The notes beneath the pieces are model-generated. The model had not been told where the DNA came from. It did no database searches and saw nothing but the letters and a program-made list of their open reading frames with translations. The translations under genes and the position numbers were made by a program. From contig NZ_JAIXUB010000024.1 in NCBI RefSeq assembly GCF_027484205.1, positions 186,001 to 250,000 of the forward strand: DNA of 64,000 nt, in the 5' to 3' direction. Shown here piece by piece: positions 18,267 through 26,950 of the stretch. This DNA is from Flavobacterium sp. (lineage in GTDB: Bacteria; Bacteroidota; Bacteroidia; Flavobacteriales; Flavobacteriaceae). Within the stretch, counting starts at the first letter, position 1. Every line of letters starts with the position of its first letter.

Positions 18267-19829
18267 ATGCCTCGCGAAATTCAAACCCAAGTCTCACCTG
18301 AAGTTGCTCATAATGAAATATTAATCAACGAACATGTTGCAAGAATATTGAATACTTCTGTGAAAGAAATTCAAAAGGTCATTGTTTTAAAACGTTCAAT
18401 TGATGCACGTCAAAAAGCTATAAAATTTAATATAAAAGCTACCGTTTTTTTTACAGGTGAAGATTTTGTAGAACAAAAAATTGAACTACCAAAATATAAT
18501 AATGTTTCTAATTCACAAGAAGTTATAATTGTTGGCGCTGGTCCAGCTGGACTTTTTGCAGCTTTACAATTAATAGAATTAGGATTGAAGCCAATAGTAA
18601 TTGAAAGAGGAAAAGATGTACGTGGTCGTAGAAGAGACTTGAAAGCCATCAACGTTGATCACATTGTAAACGAAGATTCTAATTATTGTTTTGGTGAAGG
18701 TGGCGCAGGAACGTATTCTGACGGAAAATTATACACGCGTTCAAAAAAACGTGGTGATGTTGACAGAATTCTAAGGTTATTAGTAGGTTTTGGAGCTTCA
18801 GATGATATTTTAGTTGAAGCGCATCCACATATTGGAACCAATAAATTACCTCAAATTATTCAAGATATTCGTGAGAAAATTATTGAATGTGGTGGACAAG
18901 TTTTGTTTGAAACTCGTGTAATTGATTTTATAGTAAAAAGTAATGAAATTCAAGGAATTGTAACTCAAAATGGCGATACAATTTCTACTAACAAAGTAAT
19001 TCTTGCTACGGGACATTCGGCTAGAGATATTTTTGAATTATTAGACAAAAAGAAAATTTTTATTGAAGCTAAACCTTTCGCATTAGGCGTTCGTGCAGAA
19101 CATCCGCAGGAATTGATTGATAAAATTCAATATTCTTGCGATTTTCGTGGTGAATTTTTACCTCCATCACCTTATTCTATTGTAAAGCAAGTTAATGGAC
19201 GAGGAATGTATTCATTTTGTATGTGTCCTGGCGGAGTAATTGCTCCATGTGCTACAAGTCCAGGTGAAGTAGTTACTAATGGTTGGTCACCATCAAAGAG
19301 AGATCAAGCCACTGCAAATTCAGGAATAGTTGTAGAATTAAAATTAGAAGATTTTAAACCATTTGCAAAATTTGGAGCTCTTGCCGGAATGGAATTTCAA
19401 AAATCAATCGAACAAAAAGCATGGCATTTAGCAGGTTCAACTCAAAAAGTTCCTGCGCAACGAATGGTCGATTTCACTCAAAATAAAATTTCGAATTCAA
19501 TTCCAAAAACGTCTTATGTTCCAGGCACAACCTCTGTAGAAATGGGACAAGTTTTCCCAGGATTTTTATCTCAAATTATGAGAGAAGGATTTAAGGAATT
19601 TGGTAAAACAATGCGTGGTTATTTAACTAATGACGCCATTCTTCATGCACCAGAAAGTAGGACTTCATCACCTGTTAGAATTCCAAGAGACAACGAAACA
19701 TTAGAACATCTACAAATAAAAGGATTATATCCATGTGGCGAAGGAGCAGGATATGCTGGTGGAATAATTTCAGCAGCAATCGATGGAGAAAAATGTGCCA
19801 TGAAAATAGCTGAAGTATTGAAAAAATAA
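18267..19829 (+). CDS. NAD(P)/FAD-dependent oxidoreductase (COG2509-like)
   Basis: 520 residues. After an N-terminal region of about 85 residues comes the dinucleotide-binding loop VIIVGAGPAGLFAALQL, then the FGEGGAGTYSDGKLYTR glycine-rich stretch and a C-terminal CGEGAGYAGGI FAD-binding segment. This order matches uncharacterised FAD-dependent dehydrogenases of COG2509. The start MPREIQ at 18267 is preferred over an in-frame ATG at 18189, which would give an odd hydrophobic leader. TATTTTTG at 18244-18251 is a possible -7 box. The substrate is unknown. Confidence 0.82.
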   Translation: MPREIQTQVSPEVAHNEILINEHVARILNTSVKEIQKVIVLKRSIDARQKAIKFNIKATVFFTGEDFVEQKIELPKYNNVSNSQEVIIVGAGPAGLFAALQLIELGLKPIVIERGKDVRGRRRDLKAINVDHIVNEDSNYCFGEGGAGTYSDGKLYTRSKKRGDVDRILRLLVGFGASDDILVEAHPHIGTNKLPQIIQDIREKIIECGGQVLFETRVIDFIVKSNEIQGIVTQNGDTISTNKVILATGHSARDIFELLDKKKIFIEAKPFALGVRAEHPQELIDKIQYSCDFRGEFLPPSPYSIVKQVNGRGMYSFCMCPGGVIAPCATSPGEVVTNGWSPSKRDQATANSGIVVELKLEDFKPFAKFGALAGMEFQKSIEQKAWHLAGSTQKVPAQRMVDFTQNKISNSIPKTSYVPGTTSVEMGQVFPGFLSQIMREGFKEFGKTMRGYLTNDAILHAPESRTSSPVRIPRDNETLEHLQIKGLYPCGEGAGYAGGIISAAIDGEKCAMKIAEVLKK

Positions 19830-19900
19830 AAATTTTAAATAAAAAGTAGGGTGATTGATTTTTGAGTTGTCTTAGCTTTAAACATTAAATTTTATTAATT

Positions 19901-20953
19901 ATGAAAAAGTTAAAAGTATTATTTCTTTTCGCAGCTATTTCTTTAGCAACATTGTATTCTTGTACAGATGGCGATTCAATTGAAAATGAAGTTGTAACTG
20001 AAAAGAGTTTCTCTTTAAGATCAGTTTTAAACGAACTAAAAAAATCTAATAATATTTCAGGTAGAAGTATCAACGATACTATTGTGGTAGATTCAACCGC
20101 TTTATGTTTTGAATTCGTTTATCCATTGGATTTGGCTTATAACAATGGTACAACCGTTTCAGTTTCTTCATTTGATGGAATCATTGATTTATTATCTAAT
20201 GAAACTCCTAGTTTATATATTGAAGGAATTGCTTTTCCATTTCAAGTAACTTTAGCTACAGCAGATTCTGCAACTCCAATAACAATTAGTAATGAAGCAG
20301 ATTTTGAGGAATTAATTTCAAGTTGCGGTATGGAAACTTTTGATAATTATGTAACATCAGGAATGTGTTATGAATATACATATCCATTATCATATATCAA
20401 TCAAAACGGTACCACAATTACTGTTAACAATGAATCAGAATTGTTCGATTCTATTATCAATGACGAAAATATTATTGTTGAATTAGCATTTCCTTTTAAT
20501 GTGATTTATAACGGTGAATCTGTAGAAATAAATAACCTTTACGAATTGTTTGAAATGGATAACAATTGTGTATCAAGTTTTTGTACTTGTTCAGATGAAT
20601 ATGCGCCAGTTTGCGTTGCAACACCAACTGGAGAAACTATGCAATTCCCAAATGCATGTATAGCTGAATGTGCAGGATATACACCAGCAGATTATGTAGA
20701 TTGTGGTTCTTCAAGTGTTAGTGGTTTTGATGGACTTGGAACATGTTTTACAGTACAATATCCAATTCAAGTGCAATATCAAGGAGCAGTTTATAGCGTT
20801 AGTAGTGATAGTGAATTATTAGATTATCTAAATAGTCCAACTGGAGCAGTAGTTAACTATCCTATAGTTATTCACCATGCTACATCATCAATGATGTTTA
20901 CCATAGAAAGTCAAGAAGGATTGAATGCTGTAGTATCAGATCTTTGTAATTAA
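19901..20953 (+). CDS. Lipoprotein with Kazal-type inhibitor domain and repeated beta units (paralogue 1)
   Basis: 350 residues. The lipobox is LYSC (Cys21), followed by acidic TDGDSIENE. Six related half-units of about 32 residues (69-100, 109-142, 156-188, 193-223, 282-312, 318-349) share a YP or FP start, an N-G-T-type turn and a later S-x-x-E/D-x-L. A Kazal domain lies at 228-268 with C228, C230, PVC238, N251, C253, C257 and C268. By alignment with ovomucoid, the P1 residue is Asp232. It is probably an envelope lipoprotein that blocks a protease. The ECF sigma gene follows 75 bases downstream. Confidence 0.82.
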   Translation: MKKLKVLFLFAAISLATLYSCTDGDSIENEVVTEKSFSLRSVLNELKKSNNISGRSINDTIVVDSTALCFEFVYPLDLAYNNGTTVSVSSFDGIIDLLSNETPSLYIEGIAFPFQVTLATADSATPITISNEADFEELISSCGMETFDNYVTSGMCYEYTYPLSYINQNGTTITVNNESELFDSIINDENIIVELAFPFNVIYNGESVEINNLYELFEMDNNCVSSFCTCSDEYAPVCVATPTGETMQFPNACIAECAGYTPADYVDCGSSSVSGFDGLGTCFTVQYPIQVQYQGAVYSVSSDSELLDYLNSPTGAVVNYPIVIHHATSSMMFTIESQEGLNAVVSDLCN

Positions 20954-20980
20954 TATAGTTGGGTTAACTTAAACTTCATT

Positions 20981-21010
20981 GCCGCATATTTTGAAAAAGA
21001 AGTATGCGGT
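20981..21010 (+). other. Hairpin between Kazal lipoprotein and sigma factor genes
   Basis: CCGCATA (20982-20988) pairs with TATGCGG (21003-21009), with a possible G-T closing pair outside. The loop is 14 bases. No strong T tract follows, so it is a weak terminator or a processing/stability hairpin separating the first lipoprotein from the sigma factor cistron 20 bases later. Confidence 0.5.
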
Positions 21011-21028
21011 GATGATTTTAAAAAGAAT

Positions 21029-21556
21029 ATGGACATATCTAATAAAGATTCTACTTCTTGTTTATGCAGTGATGCTGTTTTTAAATCGATTTTTCAATTG
21101 AATTTTAAACTAATCAGAAATTATTTGATATATAAATATAAAGATGCTGATAGGGCAGAAGATGTTGCTCAAAATGCTTTTGTAATTCTTTGGGAAAATT
21201 GTAAAGTTCTAAAACCTGAACAAGCAAAAAGTTTTTTATTCACAACAGCAACACGTTTATCACTCAATCAAATTAAGCATGAAAAAGTAGTTTCAAATTT
21301 TGAACTAAAGTCCAATAAAAGTGAATTGAATTCTGAATCACCAGAATTTTTATTAGAAGAAAACGAATTAAGAAAACAACTTGAAAGTGCAATAAATCAA
21401 TTGCCTGAAAAACAAAGAGAAGTTTTTTTAATGAATAGATTTGAAAATCAATCTTATACAGAAATTGCTTCTTTATTAGGATTGTCGGTCAAAGCAGTAG
21501 AAAAAAGAATGCACTTAGCGTTAGTAACTCTAAGAAAAGTAATGAAAAATATTTAA
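21029..21556 (+). CDS. ECF RNA polymerase sigma factor (FecI-like)
   Basis: 175 residues. Region 2 is about 30-95 (LIRNYLIYKYKDADRAEDVAQ, FVILWEN, AKSFLFTTATRLSLN), and region 4 is about 115-172 with the helix-turn-helix LPEKQREVFLMNRFENQSYTE and IASLLGLSVKAVEKRM. This is the Bacteroidota sigma-70 family form that is paired with FecR anti-sigma factors. The FecR gene follows 27 bases later. It probably directs transcription of the downstream receptor operon and possibly of the flanking lipoproteins. Confidence 0.93.
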   Translation: MDISNKDSTSCLCSDAVFKSIFQLNFKLIRNYLIYKYKDADRAEDVAQNAFVILWENCKVLKPEQAKSFLFTTATRLSLNQIKHEKVVSNFELKSNKSELNSESPEFLLEENELRKQLESAINQLPEKQREVFLMNRFENQSYTEIASLLGLSVKAVEKRMHLALVTLRKVMKNI

Positions 21557-21583
21557 TCAGAATATTTTTTAAAAAATTACAAA

Positions 21584-22489
21584 ATGGAAAATAAAAACGA
21601 TACATTTCTTTCCGATTGGTTAGCTGATAAAATTTCAGATAATCAGTTGAAGCAATTGGTTTCCAATGAGGATTTTTTAGCTTACCAAAAGTTGAAGAAT
21701 GCACTTGGTAATTACACAATTTCTGATGCTGATTTGGAACTAAATTATGCTAAAATTCAAAAGAAAATTGAAGCAAAAAAACCAAAAACTCCTCAACCAA
21801 AAGTTTTTAATCTTTGGAAATACGTTGCAGTTGCGGCTAGTTTACTCTTATTTTTTGGTTTGTATCAAGTTTTTTATTTTTCAAATACTACAACAACTGA
21901 TTATGGTTTAACACAAGTTGTGACTTTAAAAGACAATTCAAGAGTTACATTAAATTCAAAATCTGAATTATCTTATCCCAATTTTTTTAATTGGAATAGA
22001 ACACTAAAATTAGATGGTGAAGCCTTCTTTGAAGTTCAAAAAGGAAGTAAGTTTACCGTTGAAACTAAATTAGGAAATGTAACCGTTTTAGGAACAAAAT
22101 TTAACGTAACAAGTTTCAATGATTATTTTGAAGTGGTTTGTTTTGAAGGCAAAGTAAAAGTTGAAAACAGTGCTAAAACAGTTATTCTAACAAAAGGTGA
22201 AAGCGTTAGAATTTATGAAAAAACATTTGAAAATTGGGCTCAAAGTAATGCTGAAAAACCACTTTGGATTGATGGTGAATCGGCTTTTAAAAATGTACCA
22301 ATTCATTATGTTTTAGATAAATTTGAAATGCAATTTAATACCAAAGTATCTTATCCTAAAAATATAAAAGAAATTAAATTTACAGGAAATTTTTCAAATA
22401 AAAATATAGAAACTGCTTTAAAAACAATATGTGTTCCATTAAATTTGAAATATAAAATTAATGAAGGAAATATTATTTTAATGGAATGA
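21584..22489 (+). CDS. FecR-family anti-sigma factor
   Basis: 301 residues. A cytosolic N-terminus (1-80) that should hold the sigma factor is followed by one membrane helix (about 83-103), the FecR domain (about 115-215; VTLKDNSRVTLNSKSELSYP, GEAFFEVQKGSKFTVET, VTVLGTKFNV) and a C-terminal DUF4974/STN-like domain (about 235-300). It relays a signal from the outer-membrane receptor across the periplasm. Its stop overlaps the receptor start as ATGA, so the two are translationally coupled. Confidence 0.93.
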   Translation: MENKNDTFLSDWLADKISDNQLKQLVSNEDFLAYQKLKNALGNYTISDADLELNYAKIQKKIEAKKPKTPQPKVFNLWKYVAVAASLLLFFGLYQVFYFSNTTTTDYGLTQVVTLKDNSRVTLNSKSELSYPNFFNWNRTLKLDGEAFFEVQKGSKFTVETKLGNVTVLGTKFNVTSFNDYFEVVCFEGKVKVENSAKTVILTKGESVRIYEKTFENWAQSNAEKPLWIDGESAFKNVPIHYVLDKFEMQFNTKVSYPKNIKEIKFTGNFSNKNIETALKTICVPLNLKYKINEGNIILME

Positions 22490-24780
22490 AACAATTAATT
22501 TCGTTTTTATTCATTTTTCTTTTTCTTCAAAGTTCGTGGGCACAAAAAATGGAGAGGTATCAATTTTACTATTCTTCAACCGAATTAGAAAAAGTACTAC
22601 TTGACATTGAAAAAAAATTCAGTGTCAAGTTTTCTTATGTTGATGAAATTTTAAAAAACAAGCAAGTATCCTTGTTCAAGAGGAAATATTCTTTAGAAGA
22701 AATAAGTTCTGAAATTGAAAATCAAACCCAACTAAAAATTATAAAAATTGACAATCGTTTTTATTCTTTAGTAAAAAATGAGGAAGAAAAAACTATTAAA
22801 ACTACTTATATTGAAGAGGTTTTAATTGAAGGTTTTCTGGCTCAAGGAATAAATAAAACAAGTGAAAAATTTACTATTTATCCACAAAAAGTAGAAACAC
22901 TTCCTGGCGTAACTGATGCCGATGTTTTATTAGCATTGCAACAACTTCCAGGTGTAAAAAGTCCTAATGAAACGGCAAGCGGTTTGCATGTTCGAGGTGG
23001 AACTTCCGATCAAAATTTAGTGCTTTGGGATGGAATCCGATTGTATCATCCTGGACATTTATTTGGGATGATTTCAGGTATTAATCCATCAATTTCACAG
23101 TCAGTAAATTTTTATAATAAAGCAGTAAATCCTAAATTTGGAGAGCGAATTTCGAGTATAATCGATATAAAATCTTCTGATAAAATTACTGACGATTTTC
23201 AAGGAAATGCAGGAATTAATGCTTTAAATGTTGATGTTGATATAAAAGCTCCTATTGTAAAAAATAAATTAGGAATTCAAATTGCAGCAAGAAAATCTTT
23301 TACCGAATGGCTGCAATCAGCAACCTTCAATCAGCTTGAAGATAAAGTTTTTCAAAACACTATTTTCAATGATTTTGGTAATCAAAATAAATTTCAATTT
23401 CAAGATTTTTCTACTAAACTGAATTTTAAACCCAGTGAAAATTCAACAATTTCTCTATCAGGAATTTATATTGATAATGATTTAAAATATTCTAATAAAA
23501 CGCACAATAATTCTACTGAAAACCAGCAAATGAATATTTCGAATTATGGTTTTAGTATCAATTGGAATCAAAAATATTCATCAAAATTCAATCAAAAAGT
23601 ATTGTTTTTTTATTCTAATTATGATTTTGATTATGAACGAAAAGAACAATTTTCAACATCAGAATTTGAGGCGTATAAAAAAATCAACCGAATTACAGAT
23701 TCAGGTTTTGAAGCAAATTTTAATTATTTAATGAATTCAAAATTTAATTTAGATTTTGGATATCAATTATTTGGAAATGATGTTTCACATTTATTCAATT
23801 CATTTAATCAAGATATTGGTGTGGTTTTGAGTTTAAAGCAAGCTTACAATATTAATCATGTGGGTTATTCTTATTTAAAATTTGATAATAAAAAATGGAT
23901 GATAAATTCAGGTTTTAGATATAGTAATTTCAGAGAAAATGGTTCTATTCTTGAACCAAGAGTTTTAGTTCAAAGACGATTTTCAAAAGAGTTTATTTGG
24001 CAAATTTCATATGAAAAAAGAAGCCAAATTTTAAGTCAAATTCGTGAAAATACCATTAATGATTTGAGTTTAGAAAATTACGTTTGGGCGTTGTCCGATA
24101 AATCAAATTATCCTATACAAAAGGCAAATCATTTTAATTCAGGAATCATTTATAAGAAGAATGATTGGTTGTTAGATTTGGATATATATCACAAACAAAT
24201 TGATGGAATTACTTCTTCAACTTTTGGTTTTTCTAATCAAAACGTAACGACTATATACAAAGGCAATGGTTTTACAAATGGTTTGGATTTTTTGCTTCAA
24301 AAAACTGGCAAAACTTGGAGTACATGGATGACTTATACTTTTCAAGATTCTCAAAACCGTTTTGAAACCATTAATAATCATAATTATTTCCAAATTAATT
24401 CTAATGTAAAACATGCTTTAAGTTTATCGTTCAATAAAAAATGGCAACATTATTCGCTTGCTGTGGGATGGTTTTTACATACAGGAAAACCATACAGTTT
24501 GTTGGATGAAAATGAAGAGGCAATTGCTTTAAATTCAAGAACACTTGCTGCTTATCATCGTTTTGATATTTCAGGATTCTATCAGTTTTTAAATAAAAAG
24601 GATAAAAATTTTAAAGTCGGATTTTCAATATACAATTGCTATAATAACAGAACTATAATTAGTAAAGAATTCGAACGAAAATTTTCTGATTTCGGTGATT
24701 TTAACACACCAAGATATGATGTCAGAAATTATTATTCTTTAGGAATTACTCCTAATGTTTTTGTAAGGATGAGTTTTTAA
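22486..24780 (+). CDS. TonB-dependent outer-membrane receptor with STN signalling domain
   Basis: 764 residues. A signal peptide ends at about residue 19. The STN secretin/TonB N-terminal domain (about 22-97) is the part that contacts FecR-type regulators. The plug domain (about 110-230) contains LLALQQLPGVKSPNE, GLHVRGGTSDQNLVLWDGI and LYHPGHLFGM. A 22-strand barrel should fill the rest, ending with VFVRMSF, whose terminal Phe is typical. No carboxypeptidase-like domain is present, unlike SusC proteins. The ligand is unknown; with the sigma and FecR genes it forms a complete transenvelope signalling unit. Confidence 0.9.
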   Translation: MKQLISFLFIFLFLQSSWAQKMERYQFYYSSTELEKVLLDIEKKFSVKFSYVDEILKNKQVSLFKRKYSLEEISSEIENQTQLKIIKIDNRFYSLVKNEEEKTIKTTYIEEVLIEGFLAQGINKTSEKFTIYPQKVETLPGVTDADVLLALQQLPGVKSPNETASGLHVRGGTSDQNLVLWDGIRLYHPGHLFGMISGINPSISQSVNFYNKAVNPKFGERISSIIDIKSSDKITDDFQGNAGINALNVDVDIKAPIVKNKLGIQIAARKSFTEWLQSATFNQLEDKVFQNTIFNDFGNQNKFQFQDFSTKLNFKPSENSTISLSGIYIDNDLKYSNKTHNNSTENQQMNISNYGFSINWNQKYSSKFNQKVLFFYSNYDFDYERKEQFSTSEFEAYKKINRITDSGFEANFNYLMNSKFNLDFGYQLFGNDVSHLFNSFNQDIGVVLSLKQAYNINHVGYSYLKFDNKKWMINSGFRYSNFRENGSILEPRVLVQRRFSKEFIWQISYEKRSQILSQIRENTINDLSLENYVWALSDKSNYPIQKANHFNSGIIYKKNDWLLDLDIYHKQIDGITSSTFGFSNQNVTTIYKGNGFTNGLDFLLQKTGKTWSTWMTYTFQDSQNRFETINNHNYFQINSNVKHALSLSFNKKWQHYSLAVGWFLHTGKPYSLLDENEEAIALNSRTLAAYHRFDISGFYQFLNKKDKNFKVGFSIYNCYNNRTIISKEFERKFSDFGDFNTPRYDVRNYYSLGITPNVFVRMSF

Positions 24781-24897
24781 AATTCAATATTTTAATTTTT
24801 TGAAGAACAAAAATTTTTATCAAACGTTACTTTTTTATGCTAATTTGTATTATTTTAGCACATTACAAACATTTAATTAAACAAAAATCAAATTATA

Positions 24898-25716
24898 ATG
24901 AAAACTATTAAACAAATTCTTATTTTACTTTTGGTCGTGTTACCATTAGGAATTTCGTGTTCAGATGATGACACAAAAACAAAGGATACACAAAAAAGTG
25001 CTTCTCTTAGAGTTGTATTCAATGAAATGAAAAACAATTTCAATATTGCAGGAAGAAGTAGTTCGGATGACGATGATGAAATGTGTTTTGATTTTGTATA
25101 TCCAATAACATTGTCATACAATACTGGAACAACAGTTACCGTGAACTCTATTGATGAGCTTATTGATTTATTGTCAAATGAAGATGAAGATATGTATTTG
25201 GAAGCAATTGCATTTCCTTTTCAAATTCAGTATTTAGCATCTGGAACGACTGTTACAATCAATAGTGAAGATGATTTTGAAGGAATTATTGACGAATGTG
25301 ACTTTGATACTTATGACGACGATGATTATATGGATTCTGAATGTTTTCAATTAGTTTATCCGTTTTCAATTATCAATACAACAAATAGTGAAACTTTTTT
25401 AATGGAAAGCGAAAGTCAATTGTATGCTTTTTTTGAAGGTTTAGACGATGAAGATGAAGATTTTAATTTTGATTTTGTGTACCCAATTTCTGTAATTGTT
25501 GATGGCGCAACTGTAGTGGTAAGCAATTCTTATCAGTTTGAAGAAATATTAAATTCATGTGATGACGATTATGATTATGATGACGATTGCGTTTGTACTG
25601 AGGAATACAGTCCAGTTTGTGTAATTGATGAAGATGGAGAAGTAATTACTTATCCTAATCCTTGTCACGCACAATGCGATGGATTTACTGAGAGCGATTT
25701 TGTTGATTGCAATTAA
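24898..25716 (+). CDS. Acidic lipoprotein with Kazal-type inhibitor domain (paralogue 2)
   Basis: 272 residues, clearly paralogous to the lipoprotein at 19901. The lipobox ends at Cys21 and is followed by SDDDT, resembling the acidic surface-export signal described for Bacteroidota lipoproteins. Four half-units (63-94, 103-134, 149-180, 191-221) are rich in Asp/Glu runs. The Kazal domain is C-terminal (231-271: C231, C233, C241, Y252, N254, C256, C260, C271), and its P1 residue by alignment is Glu235. It lacks the last repeat pair of paralogue 1. A strong terminator follows. Confidence 0.83.
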   Translation: MKTIKQILILLLVVLPLGISCSDDDTKTKDTQKSASLRVVFNEMKNNFNIAGRSSSDDDDEMCFDFVYPITLSYNTGTTVTVNSIDELIDLLSNEDEDMYLEAIAFPFQIQYLASGTTVTINSEDDFEGIIDECDFDTYDDDDYMDSECFQLVYPFSIINTTNSETFLMESESQLYAFFEGLDDEDEDFNFDFVYPISVIVDGATVVVSNSYQFEEILNSCDDDYDYDDDCVCTEEYSPVCVIDEDGEVITYPNPCHAQCDGFTESDFVDCN

Positions 25717-25735
25717 TAAATAATTAGAATAAAAA

Positions 25736-25770
25736 ACGGCTAAACTTTTTTTGAGTTTAGCCGTTTTTTT
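25736..25770. terminator. Bidirectional intrinsic terminator
   Basis: ACGGCTAAACT (25736-25746) pairs perfectly with AGTTTAGCCGT (25754-25764) around a 7-base loop, flanked by A and T runs on either side. It separates the Kazal lipoprotein gene from the convergent methionine sulfoxide reductase gene. Confidence 0.92.
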
Positions 25771-26860
25771 ATTTTTTCAATCGATCATTAAAGACCTTTT
25801 CAAACTTTTCAATTTTAGGTTGAATTACCATTTGGCAATAAGGTTTGTCTTTATTGTTTTCATAATAACCTTGATGATATTCTTCCGCAATATAGAATTT
25901 TTTCAAAGGTTCTAAAGTGGTAACAATTTTATTAGAAAATACTTTTTCATTCAATTCTGCAATCAAAGTTTGTGCAGCTTTTTTCTCAGTTTCATTTTTA
26001 TAAAAAATCACTGAGCGATATTGAGTTCCTGAATCTGCGCCTTGTCTATTCAATGTTGTAGGATCATGAACGGTGAAAAATACTTTGAAAATTTCATCTA
26101 AATTGGTCTTCGTTTTATCATAAGTGATTTCTACAACTTCAGCTGCGCCAGTTCTACCAGTACAAACTTGCTCATAACTTGGATTTTCGACCATTCCACC
26201 AGCATAACCAGAGTAAACACTTTTTACACCATCAAGGTTTTGATAAACGGCTTCCACACACCAAAAACAACCACCACCAAGAACAACTGTCTCTAAATTC
26301 CCAGTATTAGAAGCAATAGCATCAGGAACAAAATCTAATGAAATAGCATTCATGCAATACCTTTTTCCTGTTGGTTCTGGACCATCATCAAACAAATGTC
26401 CTAAATGCGAATCACATCTACCGCAATTAGCTTCAATTCTTCTCATTCCATAAGAATTATCATCTTTAAAAGTGATACTTTCTTTGTTTTCTTGTTCAAA
26501 AAAACTTGGCCAACCACAACTACTTACAAATTTTTGATCCGATTTGAATAATTTATTTCCACAAGTTGCACAATAATAAGTTCCTTTAGTTTCGCTTTTC
26601 CACATGGTTCCTGTAAAAGCTCTTTCAGTATCGGCTTCACGAGCAACAGCATACAAATCGGGTGATAAAACTTTTTTCCACTCGGCATTTGAAACAGTTA
26701 ATTTTTTTGTATCAGTATTAGAATAGTAAGGATTTTCAGGTTTGCTGATTACGTTTTCCATAGTTTTAATTTCTTTTTTAGAATTTTTTTTATCCGATTG
26801 ACCACAAGCCGTTAAAGTAAGCAAAGGAATCAGAAATAAAAAAGTGATTATTTTTCTCAT
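25769..26860 (-). CDS. msrAB: Bifunctional methionine sulfoxide reductase lipoprotein, MsrB-MsrA order
   Basis: 363 residues. The lipobox LTAC (Cys19) predicts a lipoprotein. The MsrB domain (about 55-180) has zinc pairs C97/C100 and C146/C149, the HLGHLFDDGP motif and catalytic Cys169 in RYCMN. The MsrA domain (about 188-350) starts with GGGCFWC (catalytic Cys198) and includes GYAGG and the YHQ/YY segment. It repairs oxidised methionines of both stereoisomers in exported proteins. The fusion order B then A is the reverse of the common MsrA-MsrB fusion. The stop codon lies within the shared terminator. Confidence 0.93.
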   Translation of the reverse strand: MRKIITFLFLIPLLTLTACGQSDKKNSKKEIKTMENVISKPENPYYSNTDTKKLTVSNAEWKKVLSPDLYAVAREADTERAFTGTMWKSETKGTYYCATCGNKLFKSDQKFVSSCGWPSFFEQENKESITFKDDNSYGMRRIEANCGRCDSHLGHLFDDGPEPTGKRYCMNAISLDFVPDAIASNTGNLETVVLGGGCFWCVEAVYQNLDGVKSVYSGYAGGMVENPSYEQVCTGRTGAAEVVEITYDKTKTNLDEIFKVFFTVHDPTTLNRQGADSGTQYRSVIFYKNETEKKAAQTLIAELNEKVFSNKIVTTLEPLKKFYIAEEYHQGYYENNKDKPYCQMVIQPKIEKFEKVFNDRLKK

Positions 26861-26950
26861 AACAATTAAATTAATTGATGTACAAATTTACAATAGAAGT
26901 ACGTTGCAAAATGTCTTACAGTTTACAAATTGAGATGATTTAAGGAAAGT

